The notes: generated from the letters alone by a model not told the origin. A stretch of 64,000 nt of DNA from G963665545 sp963665545 (GCA_963665545.2 CAXXKZ010000015.1:86109-150108), one strand, 5' to 3'; numbered from the stretch's first letter, positions 1 through 10,156 are shown. Translations and numbers: made by a program.

Positions 1-2848
1 GCGCTTCAGCCTCGGCCTCTATCACATTAATGGCGGGATTGGCCGCGAAATCGTGGGCACGCCCCACCCCATGTTGCCGACGATTGAACCGGTGTTGAGC
101 CCCGACGGCAGACACCTGTTCTACACCCAGGCCACCGTCGCCGTCGGTTTCGGTATGGACGTTCATCAGCCCCTATTTGGCATCATGCAAATGGACCTCG
201 CCAGCGGCCATAGCGAGACCATCGCGCAGGGATTTGGCAATGCCGTGACGCCGCAGATATCAGCGGACGGCAAGCGCCTTACTTTTGTACGAAGAGTTAA
301 GAGTAAAACCGTGCTCTTTGTCTACGACAGAACCACAGGGCGTGAAACGCCAGTGTACGACGGCTTGTCCAGAAACATACTGGCCTCACCTGGGCAAGAC
401 GGTTACTACCCGCAATACAATTGGTTTCCGGACAACCGGTCAGTGGCGATCTGGGCCAAGGGCAAATTGCTGAGGATCGATGTGGACTTGGCGCAGGTGG
501 AAGAAATACCCTTCACGGCCAGTGCGGTGCACAGGATCAGCCAGGTGGCCCGTTTCAGACATGAACTGGCGCCGGATACCTTCACCGTGCAAGCCATCCA
601 CCAGGTCACCACCGCACCGAATGGCGAATCCATTGTCTTCAGCGCACTGGGCCGATTGTGGCGCAAAGTGCTGCCCGATGGCGTCCCCAAGCGGCTGACG
701 CGGGATTCACAAGCGGACCCAGGTTTTGAATATGATCCGCAGTTTTCACCGGATGGTCGACGCATCGCTTACATCCTCTGGAATGACGAGAGAGGTGCGG
801 CACTAAGGACAGTCAACCTGCGCGGTGGTGGCGGCCAAACCGTCATCACTTCACCGGGCGTGTTGCGCACACCAAAGTGGTCGCCGGACCAGGAAAGAAT
901 CGTCTATCTGGTCGATGCGCCCAACGACATCATGGCCGGCTATCGCGCCAATCAAGGCATTTACTGGATCGATGCGGGGGGTGGAGATGCCAGGCGAGTG
1001 GCTGATGGAGAAGATCCGGCGTTTTCCGGTGATGGGGGACGCATCACTTTCAACACCCGCGGGACAGCGCCAACCGGGGGTATGGCCAACGAACTCAAGA
1101 GCGTAAATCTCAATGGTCTGGATGAGCGCAGCCATGCCCAGTCACCTGAAGCTCTGAAATTTCGCCTGAGTCCTGACGGCAACTGGTTGGCATTCACCCA
1201 GCACCACAACATTTACGTGGCGCCTTACAAGGAAACCGGCACAGCGATGAAGGTGCTGATGACCAGCCCGGAGGTGGCTGTGGCGAGAGTCAGCAAGCAC
1301 GCTGGTTGGGCGGCACATTGGTCTGGCAACGGTGCCACCCTCAACTGGATGCTGGGTGATGAGTACTATCGCACCCCGGTTGAATCGCTGTTTGACACAG
1401 GCGGCAAGCCGCAGGATATCTCATCGTTGCCCGATCAAGGCGCGGCGGTCGGTCTGATTGCCCAGTCCGATGTTCCGGTGGGGGTGACTGCATTTGTCGG
1501 TGCGCGAATCATCACCATGGAAGGCAACGAAGTCATCGACAATGGAACCGTGGTGGTGGAGGGCAACCACATATTGGCGGTGGGCGAGGATGTGGACAAC
1601 ATCCCCGGCAACGCCAGGGTCATCAATCTCGACGGCAAAACCATTATGCCGGGTCTGATCGATATGCACGGCCACCTCACCCTGCACCGCGGCGGCGTGC
1701 CGCCGCAGAAGCATCCATCACTGTATGCCGCGGCCGCATTCGGGGTAAAAACGGATTTTGACCCTTCCGCCGAAGATTTCACCTCCGCCACCACCGCCGA
1801 GTTGTTGCGGGCCGGGCGCACGGTGGGGCCACGTTATATCAGTGTGGGGGGTGTCGCCCTGGGCGCTCTGCATTCAACCGCAACTGTACCGATCAATTCG
1901 GTGGACGACGCGCGCAGCCTGATGCGCCGAAAACGCGAACTGGGCTTTACCACCATCAAGTCTTACCGCCATCCCATGCGCAGGCAGAAACAACAGATCA
2001 TCAAGGCGGCGCACGAATTTCAGGTCATGGTGATGCCCGAGGGCGAGTTTAATATCTACAACCGGATTGGCTTGATGCTGGACGGCCACACCACGATCGA
2101 GCACGTCAACATAATGGGCGTTTACTATGATGACTGGCTTAAGCTGATGGCGGCCAGCGGTACGGCGCATACCCCAACGCTGATTGTAGCTGCCGGTGAT
2201 ACGATGGGTGAAAACTACTTTTACTCATCGACCAAGCCCTGGGAGGAGCCGAAAGTCCGCACATTCGTGCAGGAGACCTTCAGCAGTCCTTACTCACCAC
2301 TCAGTAAGACGCCATCTCAACCGCCCTGGGTCCGCGGGATGATCTCGGTGAGATTAGATGAATCGCTATGGGATATCGGCTACAGAGCGGCCGCGCGGTC
2401 AATGAAGAAGGCCAGTGACCTGGGTGTTCTGATCAACACCGGCGCGCATGGCCAGATTAACGGACTGGCCGTACACTGGGAAATGTGGGTTCTCCATCAA
2501 GGCGGGATGACGTCTTTGGAAACGCTACGCGCAGCGACAATGAATCCTGCCACCACGCTGGGCCTGGAGGATCAGATCGGCAGCATCAAGGCCGGCAAAC
2601 TGGCTGACCTGATCGTGCTGGATGCCAATCCGCTGGAAGATATTCGTAACACCAACAGCGTCACTCACACCATGCTCAACGGCCGGCTGTATGACGCTTT
2701 GAGCATGAATGAGGTGGGCAACCATGAGCGCCCGCGCTCCAAATTCTATTGGGAATTGCCTGAATATAACGGTATCGACTGGAATGAAAGCTGGTCGGGC
2801 AGTGATCAGACGAAGAACCGGGCTCTTGGTGAGGCCTATAGTCACTAG
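1..2848 (+). CDS. PD40 beta-propeller / amidohydrolase fusion protein, 5' end cut off by window
   Basis: The reading frame is open from base 2, so the start codon lies outside the window; the GTG at 53 is only an internal candidate. The first ~480 residues carry repeated propeller blades with SPDG-type turns (LSPDGRHLFYT, FSPDGRRIAYI, LSPDGNWLAFT), as in TolB/PD40 domains. From ~residue 500 there is a complete amidohydrolase domain of the imidazolonepropionase/prolidase-like branch: GLIDMHGHLT gives the metal-binding HxH at 1667-1675, GHTTIEHVN a further His, and the C-terminus has the usual GKLADLIVLDANPLEDI tail. Family members are usually secreted metallohydrolases of peptides or cyclic amides. 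The signal peptide cannot be seen and the substrate is unknown. Confidence 0.88.
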   Translation, partial: RFSLGLYHINGGIGREIVGTPHPMLPTIEPVLSPDGRHLFYTQATVAVGFGMDVHQPLFGIMQMDLASGHSETIAQGFGNAVTPQISADGKRLTFVRRVKSKTVLFVYDRTTGRETPVYDGLSRNILASPGQDGYYPQYNWFPDNRSVAIWAKGKLLRIDVDLAQVEEIPFTASAVHRISQVARFRHELAPDTFTVQAIHQVTTAPNGESIVFSALGRLWRKVLPDGVPKRLTRDSQADPGFEYDPQFSPDGRRIAYILWNDERGAALRTVNLRGGGGQTVITSPGVLRTPKWSPDQERIVYLVDAPNDIMAGYRANQGIYWIDAGGGDARRVADGEDPAFSGDGGRITFNTRGTAPTGGMANELKSVNLNGLDERSHAQSPEALKFRLSPDGNWLAFTQHHNIYVAPYKETGTAMKVLMTSPEVAVARVSKHAGWAAHWSGNGATLNWMLGDEYYRTPVESLFDTGGKPQDISSLPDQGAAVGLIAQSDVPVGVTAFVGARIITMEGNEVIDNGTVVVEGNHILAVGEDVDNIPGNARVINLDGKTIMPGLIDMHGHLTLHRGGVPPQKHPSLYAAAAFGVKTDFDPSAEDFTSATTAELLRAGRTVGPRYISVGGVALGALHSTATVPINSVDDARSLMRRKRELGFTTIKSYRHPMRRQKQQIIKAAHEFQVMVMPEGEFNIYNRIGLMLDGHTTIEHVNIMGVYYDDWLKLMAASGTAHTPTLIVAAGDTMGENYFYSSTKPWEEPKVRTFVQETFSSPYSPLSKTPSQPPWVRGMISVRLDESLWDIGYRAAARSMKKASDLGVLINTGAHGQINGLAVHWEMWVLHQGGMTSLETLRAATMNPATTLGLEDQIGSIKAGKLADLIVLDANPLEDIRNTNSVTHTMLNGRLYDALSMNEVGNHERPRSKFYWELPEYNGIDWNESWSGSDQTKNRALGEAYSH

Positions 2849-2946
2849 TCCCGGATCGCGCTGCGCTTGTCCGGGATGACGGTGCGTTTGCCCAACACTT
2901 GCCCGGGATGACATTAGTTGCGCTACGCTGGTCCGGGATGACGCTA
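2848..2946. repeat. Dispersed CCCGGG-type palindromic repeat, cluster 1
   Basis: Three degenerate units ending in CCGGGATGAC follow directly on the stop codon of the amidohydrolase. The first 34 bases (2848-2881) are identical to 5150-5183. The units contain inverted TCCCGG/CCGGGA halves and look like the short intergenic palindromes dispersed in many proteobacterial genomes. They may fold at the 3' end of the transcript. Confidence 0.75.
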
Positions 2947-2962
2947 AATTGAGTGAAGATCA

Positions 2963-4975
2963 ATGATGAACAAGAGCCCTGGATCACTAATACTGCACTT
3001 CCTCCTGATCACAACGCTGATCGGATGCCAGTTGCCCCAACGGGGTCAAGACTCAACCTCCACTCCGGTTGCAGTCGGCAAGGCCGGCGATTTTGCAAGC
3101 CTGTCTGCCCCTGACCGTTCCGTACTTGTCCAGGCAACGGGCGTCGCGTTCGGTCGGGACGATATTCCGCAGCCGCCCGCAAAGTACGAAGAAATCAGAA
3201 TCGAGAAGAGCATCCTGGTGCCGATGCGCGACGGGGTGCGTCTGGCGACCGACCTGTACTTCCCGGTCGGTGCAAGCGGGCCGCTGCCGGTCATCCTGAT
3301 ACGGCTGCCGTATAACAAAAATACCTTGGTTGGATTCAGACGATCAGGCTCACTGGGGCACTTTTTCGCCGGCCAGGGCTATGTGGTAGCTGTCCAGGAC
3401 ATGCGCGGACGATTCGAATCCGAAGGACTCTACACGGTGTCTCGGGCCGACAGGGATGACGGCTATGACAGCATCGAGTGGCTGTCCAATCAGGCCTGGT
3501 CAACGGGCAAGATCGGCACCTACGGCTGTTCCTACCTGGGTGAAAACCAGATCATGCAGGCGGCCACGCGCCACCCTAACCATTTCGCCGCGGTCCCGCA
3601 GGCCGCCGGTGGCAGTTACGGGGCGAGCAACCGCCCCTTTGGCGTCATTCGGGGTGGCGTATTCGAGCTCGCCACCGGCCTTGGCTGGTTCTGGAGTTAC
3701 GGCGACAAGATCTTCTACCGGCCGCCGCCGGGATTGTCCGACACGCTCAGGCGCAGCCTTTCCGGCGGCTATCAGACCTTGCCGAACAAACCGGAAATAG
3801 ACTTCAAGGAAGCATTTTGGCATTTGCCCACGGTGGATATCCTCAAGCACTATGGCGGTCCGGTCACCGATTATGAAGACTTCTTATCCCACCCTCCAGG
3901 TGACCCGTATTGGGCGACACTCAATTACGTGCTCAACGACGACCATTTCGACGTGCCCGCACTGCATGTCAGTTCCTGGTTCGACGGCGTCCCACGGGAA
4001 ACCACTCTGGAGTTCAACCTGTTTCGCGAAAATGCTGTTAGTAAGCGTGCGCGCGATAACCAGTACATGATCATGTCGCCGACCGCCCATTGCCGTTCCG
4101 AGCTGATGCCCGATGCGGACAATGCCTTGGTCGGGGAACTGCCGGTTGGCGACATCCGCCTGGATTACATGCACATCTACGTGAACTGGTTCGATCACTG
4201 GCTCAAAGGCGAGGAAAACGGTGTGCTGGACATGCCCAAGGTGCAGTATTATCTGATGGGCGCGAACGAATGGCGCAGCGCCGAAACCTGGCCGGTGCCG
4301 GATACCGAATTCACGAAGTTTTATCTGCACAGTGACGGCGGCGCGAATTCTCGCCTGGGATCGGGGATGTTGGATGTGCACAAACCATCACACGCAGAGC
4401 CCTTCGACCGCTTCACCTACGATCCGGGAAATCCGGTGCCGTCCGTTGGTGGACCCATCTGTTGTATCAGCGCCGAGGCCGCTCCTGCCGGCAGTTATGA
4501 TCAGTCCGAAGTGGAGATGCGTCACGACGTTCTGGTCTACACGACCCCGCCATTGGAGTACCCCCTTGATGTCGTTGGCCCGATCGATGTGCAGCTCTGG
4601 GTTTCTTCTTCGGCTAGAGACACCGACTTCACCGTCAAGCTGGTTGACGTCTATCCGGACGGCACGGCCTATAACATTCAGGAGGGCATACTGCGGGCGC
4701 GATACCGGGAAGGCTACGAAAAAACCGTATTCATGAAAGAAGGTGAGATTTATCCGCTGACAGTTGACCTGAGCGTCACGGCCAATCAATTTGGCCAGGG
4801 CCACCGAATTCGTATCGAAGTGTCCAGCAGTAACTTCCCGCGGTCTGAGCGCAATCTCAATACCGGCGGAAACAATTATGATGAGACGCAATGGATCGTG
4901 GCCCGCAACCGTATTCATCACAGTAACCAATATCCATCTCACATTCTTCTGCCGATCGTACCCTCAACAAGGTGA
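2963..4975 (+). CDS. CocE/NonD-family hydrolase (peptidase S15-like), predicted lipoprotein
   Basis: A 670-residue protein. The N-terminus has a hydrophobic stretch and lipobox (TLIGC, Cys22), so it is predicted to be a periplasmic or outer-membrane lipoprotein. An alpha/beta-hydrolase domain follows: IGTYGCSYLGE holds the nucleophile Ser190 in the family G-x-S-Y-x-G context, and VQDMRGRFESEG is the usual strand before it. The C-terminal third (from ~residue 480) resembles the X-Pro dipeptidyl-peptidase jelly roll (VGPIDVQLWVSSSARDTDF). Family members are serine hydrolases: acylases, cocaine esterase, glutaryl-7-ACA acylase. The substrate cannot be read from sequence. Its neighbours also include secreted hydrolases and an amino-acid-type permease, which suggests scavenging of amides or peptides. 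Confidence 0.9.
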   Translation: MMNKSPGSLILHFLLITTLIGCQLPQRGQDSTSTPVAVGKAGDFASLSAPDRSVLVQATGVAFGRDDIPQPPAKYEEIRIEKSILVPMRDGVRLATDLYFPVGASGPLPVILIRLPYNKNTLVGFRRSGSLGHFFAGQGYVVAVQDMRGRFESEGLYTVSRADRDDGYDSIEWLSNQAWSTGKIGTYGCSYLGENQIMQAATRHPNHFAAVPQAAGGSYGASNRPFGVIRGGVFELATGLGWFWSYGDKIFYRPPPGLSDTLRRSLSGGYQTLPNKPEIDFKEAFWHLPTVDILKHYGGPVTDYEDFLSHPPGDPYWATLNYVLNDDHFDVPALHVSSWFDGVPRETTLEFNLFRENAVSKRARDNQYMIMSPTAHCRSELMPDADNALVGELPVGDIRLDYMHIYVNWFDHWLKGEENGVLDMPKVQYYLMGANEWRSAETWPVPDTEFTKFYLHSDGGANSRLGSGMLDVHKPSHAEPFDRFTYDPGNPVPSVGGPICCISAEAAPAGSYDQSEVEMRHDVLVYTTPPLEYPLDVVGPIDVQLWVSSSARDTDFTVKLVDVYPDGTAYNIQEGILRARYREGYEKTVFMKEGEIYPLTVDLSVTANQFGQGHRIRIEVSSSNFPRSERNLNTGGNNYDETQWIVARNRIHHSNQYPSHILLPIVPSTR

Positions 4976-4993
4976 TGCCAGCGCACTGACCCG

Positions 4994-5213
4994 CGTCATC
5001 CCGGGCTTAACCCCTGTCATCTGCTTAAGTACCGTCATCCCGGGCTTGACCCGGGACCCATAGTGCCTCCGGCAGTGTCATCACTGCGAAACGGTCACAT
5101 TAGCCATTCATGGAGCTGACCGGCGCTCATTCTACCCAACGCCCAATAGGTCCCGGATCGCGCTGCGCTTGTCCGGGATGACGATACTCGTCACTTGTCC
5201 GGGATCCGGTCCG
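4994..5213. repeat. Dispersed CCCGGG-type palindromic repeat, cluster 2
   Basis: This covers most of the 300-base gap between the CocE hydrolase and the permease. CGTCATCCCGGGCTT occurs at 4994-5008 and 5033-5047. In the opposite orientation a 34-base block at 5150-5183 is identical to 2848-2881, and a shorter GTCCGGGATCCGG unit ends at 5213. No gene is seen in the gap. With cluster 1, the hydrolase gene is flanked by direct copies of the same repeat. Confidence 0.75.
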
Positions 5214-5275
5214 CCAATCTCCGAACCTGTGCCCAGGGGCCAAAGCGCATAAACTGTGCCCTCTGGAGAATACCC

Positions 5276-6719
5276 ATGACAGCGAGACATGCCGAAAGGC
5301 TGAAAAAGGAACTCACGCCGCGGCACATGTTTGTGTTGGCTTTTGGCGGCACCATCGGGGTTGGCTGGATTACCATGCTGGGCCTGTGGATTGCTCAGGC
5401 GGGTTCGATAGGTGCGTTCGTGGGCTTCCTTGCCGGCGGTCTGCTGATCCTGTTGATCGGGCTGTGCTACGGGGAAGTTGCGAGCGCTTTTCCGGCCTCC
5501 GGCGGGGAAATTGTCTTTGCCTATGAAACATTTGGTTCGGCTGTGGCCTACGCGGCGGGATGGATGCTGATATTGCTCTTCACCGCCGTCATGGCGTTTT
5601 TGGGGGTGTCCGCCGGCTTGGATTGTGTCGGTGCTGATTCCCGCAGCCAGCGGGCCTGTGGTCTATTCTGCGTTTGGCTCTGCGGTTTCCGTGGGTGACA
5701 TTGTGATTGCCCAGGGCGGAATCGCCGCACTGGCCTGGCTGAACATTCGTGGCGCAAAGGCAGCGGCTCGATTTCAGGAGATTGCAACCTACAGCTTTGC
5801 CGCGCTGACCATCGTGTTCATCGGGGCCGGGTTGCTGCTGGGTGACGCCGGCAATCTTCAGCCGGCTTTTACCGACCATTCCGGCAATGGTCCTCTATAC
5901 GGCATTCTTGTGGTTTTCATGACCACACCGCTTTGGTACGCGGGTTTCAACATCATTCCCCAGGCCATGGGCGAGCGCGCGCCAGACGTGCCCCTGAGGA
6001 AAGTGGTGTTCGCCATGCTGTTGGCCATAGCGGCGGTCACTGTGTTCTACACTTTATTGATCCTGGCCACGTCGATGACGATGCCGAGGCCAGAGTTGTT
6101 GCGCCTTGAACTGCCGGCGGCCGGGGCGTTTGAAGCGGCATTTGATTCAAGGCTAATGAGCCGAATCGTGCTGGTGGGTGGGCTGTTAGGGCTGGTGACC
6201 AGTTGGAACGTGGTATTTTTCGGCGGCGCACGCGCGCTCTTCGCCCTCAGCCGCGCCCGTCTCGTGTCACCGTATTTTGCAGGTGTCCATCCGCGCTATG
6301 GAACCCCCTACCCGGCACTGGTGGCGATTGGATTAGCCAGCGCTGCGACCGCATTTTTGGGTGTCGGGGCCATTGGACGGCTTGCCAATATTGGTGGCAT
6401 GTGTTTTGCCATACTTTTTCTGACCGTCAGCCTGGCCCTCATCCGTTTGCGCCGGGACAGGCCCCATGTTGTACGGCCGTTCAAGGTTTGGGGCGGCATG
6501 TTCATCGCCTCATTTGTCGCCATTGCCGCAAGCGGTATGCTATTGCTTTCGATTTGGGAAAGCCGGCCCAGGGACGGCGCCTTGTTGTCGGTGGAATGGT
6601 CACTTTTGTTTGGTTGGGGGGTCGCAGGCTTGATCTTGTGGTTTCCGCTTAAGAACATTCGCGATGGCATCAGCGATGCCGACCGAAAACATTTAATTCT
6701 TGGTGAAGACCCCGAATGA
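5276..6719 (+). pseudogene. APC-family amino-acid permease, interrupted by one frameshift
   Basis: The gene starts at ATG 5276 (MTARHAERLKKEL) behind GGAGA at 5265. Its first ~110 residues show APC-superfamily features (FGGTIGVGWITM, GLCYGEVASAFPASGGEIVFAY). The frame then breaks near 5601-5616 and resumes one frame over (AWIVSVLIPAASGPVVYSAFG) to the stop at 6719. Removing one base, from CCGG at 5613-5616 or from the T5/G5 run just before, restores one frame of about 480 residues with roughly 12 membrane segments. Either the gene is inactive or this is a homopolymer sequencing error. It lies 46 bases before the DapA-family gene, so the pair probably formed a transport-plus-catabolism unit. 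The amino-acid or amine substrate is unknown. Confidence 0.85.
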
Positions 6720-6765
6720 TTGGCGCGAGATTGAATGCCATCGCCATTGGGATTGAGTAGCCGAT

Positions 6766-7710
6766 ATGAAACCCGAAAAGCTTTCCGGCGTTCTGTGCCC
6801 GGTCATTACTCCTTTCGACACGAATCTTGACCCGGATGCGGATCGGCTCATACGGCAATGCCGATGGCTGCTGGCACAAAATGTGGGTCTGGCCGTCTTT
6901 GGTACCAACAGCGAGGCGAATTCACTTTGCCTTGAAGAAAAAGTGCAACTGCTTGATCGATTGGTCGAAGCCGGTATCGACACCGGGCGAATGATGCCTG
7001 GCACCGGTTGTTGTGCTCTGACCGATACGGTGAAACTCACCGCTCACGCCGCGAAACTCGGCTGCGCCGGAACGCTGATGCTGCCGCCTTTCTACTACAA
7101 AGGCGTGAGCGATGATGGTCTGTTTGCCAACTTTGCTGAGGTCATTGAGCGGGTGGGTGACGATTCGCTGCGAATCTATCTTTACCACATTCCACCGATT
7201 GCCCAGGTCGGGTTCTCCCTCGACCTGATCGAGCGATTGGTCAGAAGCTATCCCGCTACCGTCGTCGGCATCAAGGACAGCTCGGGTGACTGGGACGACA
7301 CCCTATTGATGCTTGAGCGCCAATGGGATGACTTTCGGGTTTTCGTCGGCAGTGAGAGTTTTCTGTTGGCGAATATGCGAAACGGCGGTGCGGGCTGCGT
7401 CTCGGCGACCGCCAACGTCAACCCGGCCGCCATTGACCATCTGTACCGCCATTGGCAGGAGGGCGAAGCACAATCACTGCAACAGTCACTGGAAGACATA
7501 CGGGACACCGTAATGGCTTACCCGATGATTGCGGCGCTCAAAGCCACCGTTGCGGCGTTTTCCGGCGATGAGCAGTGGCGGGTGGTGCGCCCGCCACTGG
7601 TTGAATTGACCACAGAACAAAGCACCCGTTTGGTGGCAGCGTTGCGCAACAAGGATTTCACCATGCCCGGGCTGCAAAAAAGCCACTCGGGCATCCGAGC
7701 GGGCACGTAG
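6766..7710 (+). CDS. DapA/N-acetylneuraminate-lyase family aldolase
   Basis: A 314-residue class I aldolase of the dihydrodipicolinate synthase family. Visible family marks are GTNSEANSL (residues 46-54, the GTTGE region), YLYHIPP with the Schiff-base-assisting Tyr140, and VVGIKDSSGDW with the Schiff-base Lys170. The length suits the family. The GTTGE motif is altered to GTNSE and the YNVP motif to YHIP, so true DapA activity is doubtful; a pyruvate-dependent lyase or dehydratase of a sugar acid or hydroxyproline-type substrate is more likely. It probably follows the upstream permease in one transcript. Confidence 0.88.
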   Translation: MKPEKLSGVLCPVITPFDTNLDPDADRLIRQCRWLLAQNVGLAVFGTNSEANSLCLEEKVQLLDRLVEAGIDTGRMMPGTGCCALTDTVKLTAHAAKLGCAGTLMLPPFYYKGVSDDGLFANFAEVIERVGDDSLRIYLYHIPPIAQVGFSLDLIERLVRSYPATVVGIKDSSGDWDDTLLMLERQWDDFRVFVGSESFLLANMRNGGAGCVSATANVNPAAIDHLYRHWQEGEAQSLQQSLEDIRDTVMAYPMIAALKATVAAFSGDEQWRVVRPPLVELTTEQSTRLVAALRNKDFTMPGLQKSHSGIRAGT

Positions 7711-7742
7711 GCGCGAGCCTTAGCTCGAATTCCGGAAAATGA

Positions 7743-8780
7743 CTACCGTTGCAGCGGTGAGTAAGCCACCCCGTCCGGACTCGACTGAACTTCCACTCGC
7801 GCCAGGGTCTCGCCGGTCTCCAGATTAATCACCAGCATGGAGTTATCGTTGCGTACCGTGACGAAAGCGTGAATGTTGTCCGGATGAGGGAACACGCCAG
7901 CCGTTGAAGGGTTATCGACCTGGGTCATTTGCAGCGGGATGTATTTGATCACCTGTTTGCCCGCGACATCACCGACCATCAACGTACCGTTGGTGGCGTG
8001 CGGCACCAGCGCATATTTTCCGTTGGGGGTGAATTCCACGCGATAAGGGAATCCCGGAGATAGCAGTGTCTTGACGATTTGAAGGCTTTCCGTGCCAATG
8101 ATTGAGACGGTATCTTCGGCGCGATTACCGGCCCAGACCCAACGGCCGTCCGGCGATACGGCGACGCCTTCGCACTCTTCGCCGGTTTCAATATCCCTGA
8201 TCTTTTCACCGCTCTGAAAATCAAAAACGCTGACGCTTCCGCCGCCAGACATGTTTGAGGAATAGAGCCGCTTGTGGTCATTCGACAGAGAGAGCATATG
8301 CGAGCCGCTGTTGCCAGTTTCAAAAACGCGCTCGATCTCTCCGCTGGCGACGTTGACCAACAACAGAGCCTTGTTCCTCTCTGCAGTGCACACGACCTGT
8401 GTGTCATCGACCCACTGAACATCGTGGGGGGCTGTGAATTTTCCCAGGCTAATGGTTTTAATGGTTGCGCCGTCCGGCAGCGAGATCAGGCTCAGTGTGT
8501 TTTCAGGGATGCCCTTATTGTAGAAATTGGTCACCATGGCGCGTCTGCCGTCCGGTGAAACCGCCACCTCATGCGGCCCGCCGACCACCGCCACATGCCG
8601 ATACGCCTCCATCGTCTTGAGATCGATCAAGGTGATGGAGTCCGACTCCTGGTTGACAACGACGACGGTCCCGGTCAGATTTTCAAGCCCACTGGCGCTG
8701 GCTGGCAGAGCCGGTGGAGAGATAACATTGCCGGCAAGCAGCGCGGCAAAGGCAATCAAACAGGATGAGCGTGACGTCAT
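7743..8780 (-). CDS. Secreted YVTN/YncE-type beta-propeller protein
   Basis: A 345-residue protein with an N-terminal signal peptide ending near LPASASG, so it is exported. The body is a repeated seven-bladed-propeller pattern (VVVVNQESDSITLIDLKT, VAVSPDGRRAMVTNF, VAVSPDGRWVWAGNR), matching the YVTN family. Family members bind ligands or DNA or act as accessory proteins in redox and metal systems; no enzymatic residues are evident. It converges on the DapA-family gene with a 32-base gap. No partner gene is adjacent, so the role is open. Confidence 0.85.
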   Translation of the reverse strand: MTSRSSCLIAFAALLAGNVISPPALPASASGLENLTGTVVVVNQESDSITLIDLKTMEAYRHVAVVGGPHEVAVSPDGRRAMVTNFYNKGIPENTLSLISLPDGATIKTISLGKFTAPHDVQWVDDTQVVCTAERNKALLLVNVASGEIERVFETGNSGSHMLSLSNDHKRLYSSNMSGGGSVSVFDFQSGEKIRDIETGEECEGVAVSPDGRWVWAGNRAEDTVSIIGTESLQIVKTLLSPGFPYRVEFTPNGKYALVPHATNGTLMVGDVAGKQVIKYIPLQMTQVDNPSTAGVFPHPDNIHAFVTVRNDNSMLVINLETGETLARVEVQSSPDGVAYSPLQR

Positions 8781-9058
8781 GGTGATTTTCTCTTGAGAAG
8801 CATCATTGGTTCAATTAAACACTGTGTGCCAATCATTTTAGCGCAAATGCGGCCAAGCACCCGCCGAGAGCGACACTATTTGAATCATCGCTGCCGGAGG
8901 TCATTGATTGGGCTGGCAAGGCGGAAGGAGTGCAGTATAGTGACCACTCGGCGTTACTTGTCGCTTATTTGGAGTAAGCAAACTGCGCTCCTCGTGCCTT
9001 GACTGGTGCGTGCGCTGGCAACCCCGAAATTGATTCATCGCCAACGAGTAGAAATAAA

Positions 9059-10072
9059 ATGCACCTTTCCCGTTTTCCGCGTCTGCATTTCGCCCATTTG
9101 CCCACACCACTGGAGTCTCTGACCCGGCTGAGCGAAGCGCTGGGCGGACCCAAGCTGTGGATCAAGCGCGATGACTGTACCGGCCTGTCTACCGGGGGCA
9201 ACAAAACCCGCAAGCTGGAGTTTTTGATGGCCCACGCCCTAGAGGAAAAGGCCGATACCATCATCACCCAGGGGGCGATTCAGTCCAACCATGCCCGCCA
9301 GACCACCGCGATCGCCGCGAAATTGCGCATGGAATGCCATGTCCTGCTCGAAGACCGCACCGGACACCCGGACGACCCCTACATTTACAACGGCAATGTG
9401 CTGCTCGACCAATTGCACGGTTCCACCATTTCCAGGCGCCCCGCCGACACCGACATGAATGCAGCGATGGAAGAACTGGCGCAACAACTGCGCGATGACG
9501 GCAAAAGCCCTTACATCATCCCCGGGGGTGGTTCCAATGAGATCGGCGCACTGGGCTATGTCAACGCCGCGATCGAACTCACCACGCAGGCCAAGGACCG
9601 CTCACTGCGCATCGATCATCTGGTGCACGCGACGGGCAGTTCAGGCACCCAGGCCGGCCTGGTGCTGGGCATGGAAGGCATCAACAGTGGCATTCCTGTC
9701 TATGGAGTGGGTGTACGTGCGCCCCGACAAAAGCAAGAGGAAATGGTCTTCGACCTGGCCCGGCGCACCGCAGTGTACATGGGCCTCAACCCCGATGTCA
9801 TAAGCAGGGAAAAGGTCATCGCCAATTGCGATTATGTTGGCGATGGCTATGGACTGCCGACCCCGGCAATGGCCGAGGCGGTAAAAATGATGGCACAGTA
9901 CGAAGGTATCTTGCTGGACCCGGTCTATTCCGGCAAAGGATTCTCGGGGCTGATCGATTTAATTCGAAAGGGTCATTTCAAAGCCGGAGAAAATGTCGTA
10001 TTTCTGCATACCGGCGGCAGCGCTGCCTTGTTTGGCTATCCTAACGTTTTCGATCTGCCTGGGTATATCTAG
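9059..10072 (+). CDS. dcyD: D-cysteine desulfhydrase (PLP-dependent, ACC-deaminase family)
   Basis: Predicted to split D-cysteine to pyruvate, H2S and ammonia. The ATG at 9059 (MHLSRFPRLHFAHLPTPLE) gives 337 residues, close to E. coli DcyD at 328; an upstream in-frame GTG at 8999 would add a non-conserved extension. STGGNKTRKLEF holds the PLP lysine (Lys49) and ITQGAIQSNHARQT is the family substrate loop. The C-terminal LLDPVYSGKGFSGLIDLI is also typical. ACC deaminase is the close alternative, but the overall match is to the D-cysteine branch. It sits alone, followed by the repeat/IS110 island. Confidence 0.88.
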   Translation: MHLSRFPRLHFAHLPTPLESLTRLSEALGGPKLWIKRDDCTGLSTGGNKTRKLEFLMAHALEEKADTIITQGAIQSNHARQTTAIAAKLRMECHVLLEDRTGHPDDPYIYNGNVLLDQLHGSTISRRPADTDMNAAMEELAQQLRDDGKSPYIIPGGGSNEIGALGYVNAAIELTTQAKDRSLRIDHLVHATGSSGTQAGLVLGMEGINSGIPVYGVGVRAPRQKQEEMVFDLARRTAVYMGLNPDVISREKVIANCDYVGDGYGLPTPAMAEAVKMMAQYEGILLDPVYSGKGFSGLIDLIRKGHFKAGENVVFLHTGGSAALFGYPNVFDLPGYI

Positions 10073-10156
10073 CTGTGAATTCTAGCAACGTTGTTCACTC
10101 GTAAGGCTCGGTGCCATCGTTACCGCAAAGCGCCATGAGGGTATTGCGGTTCGCTC

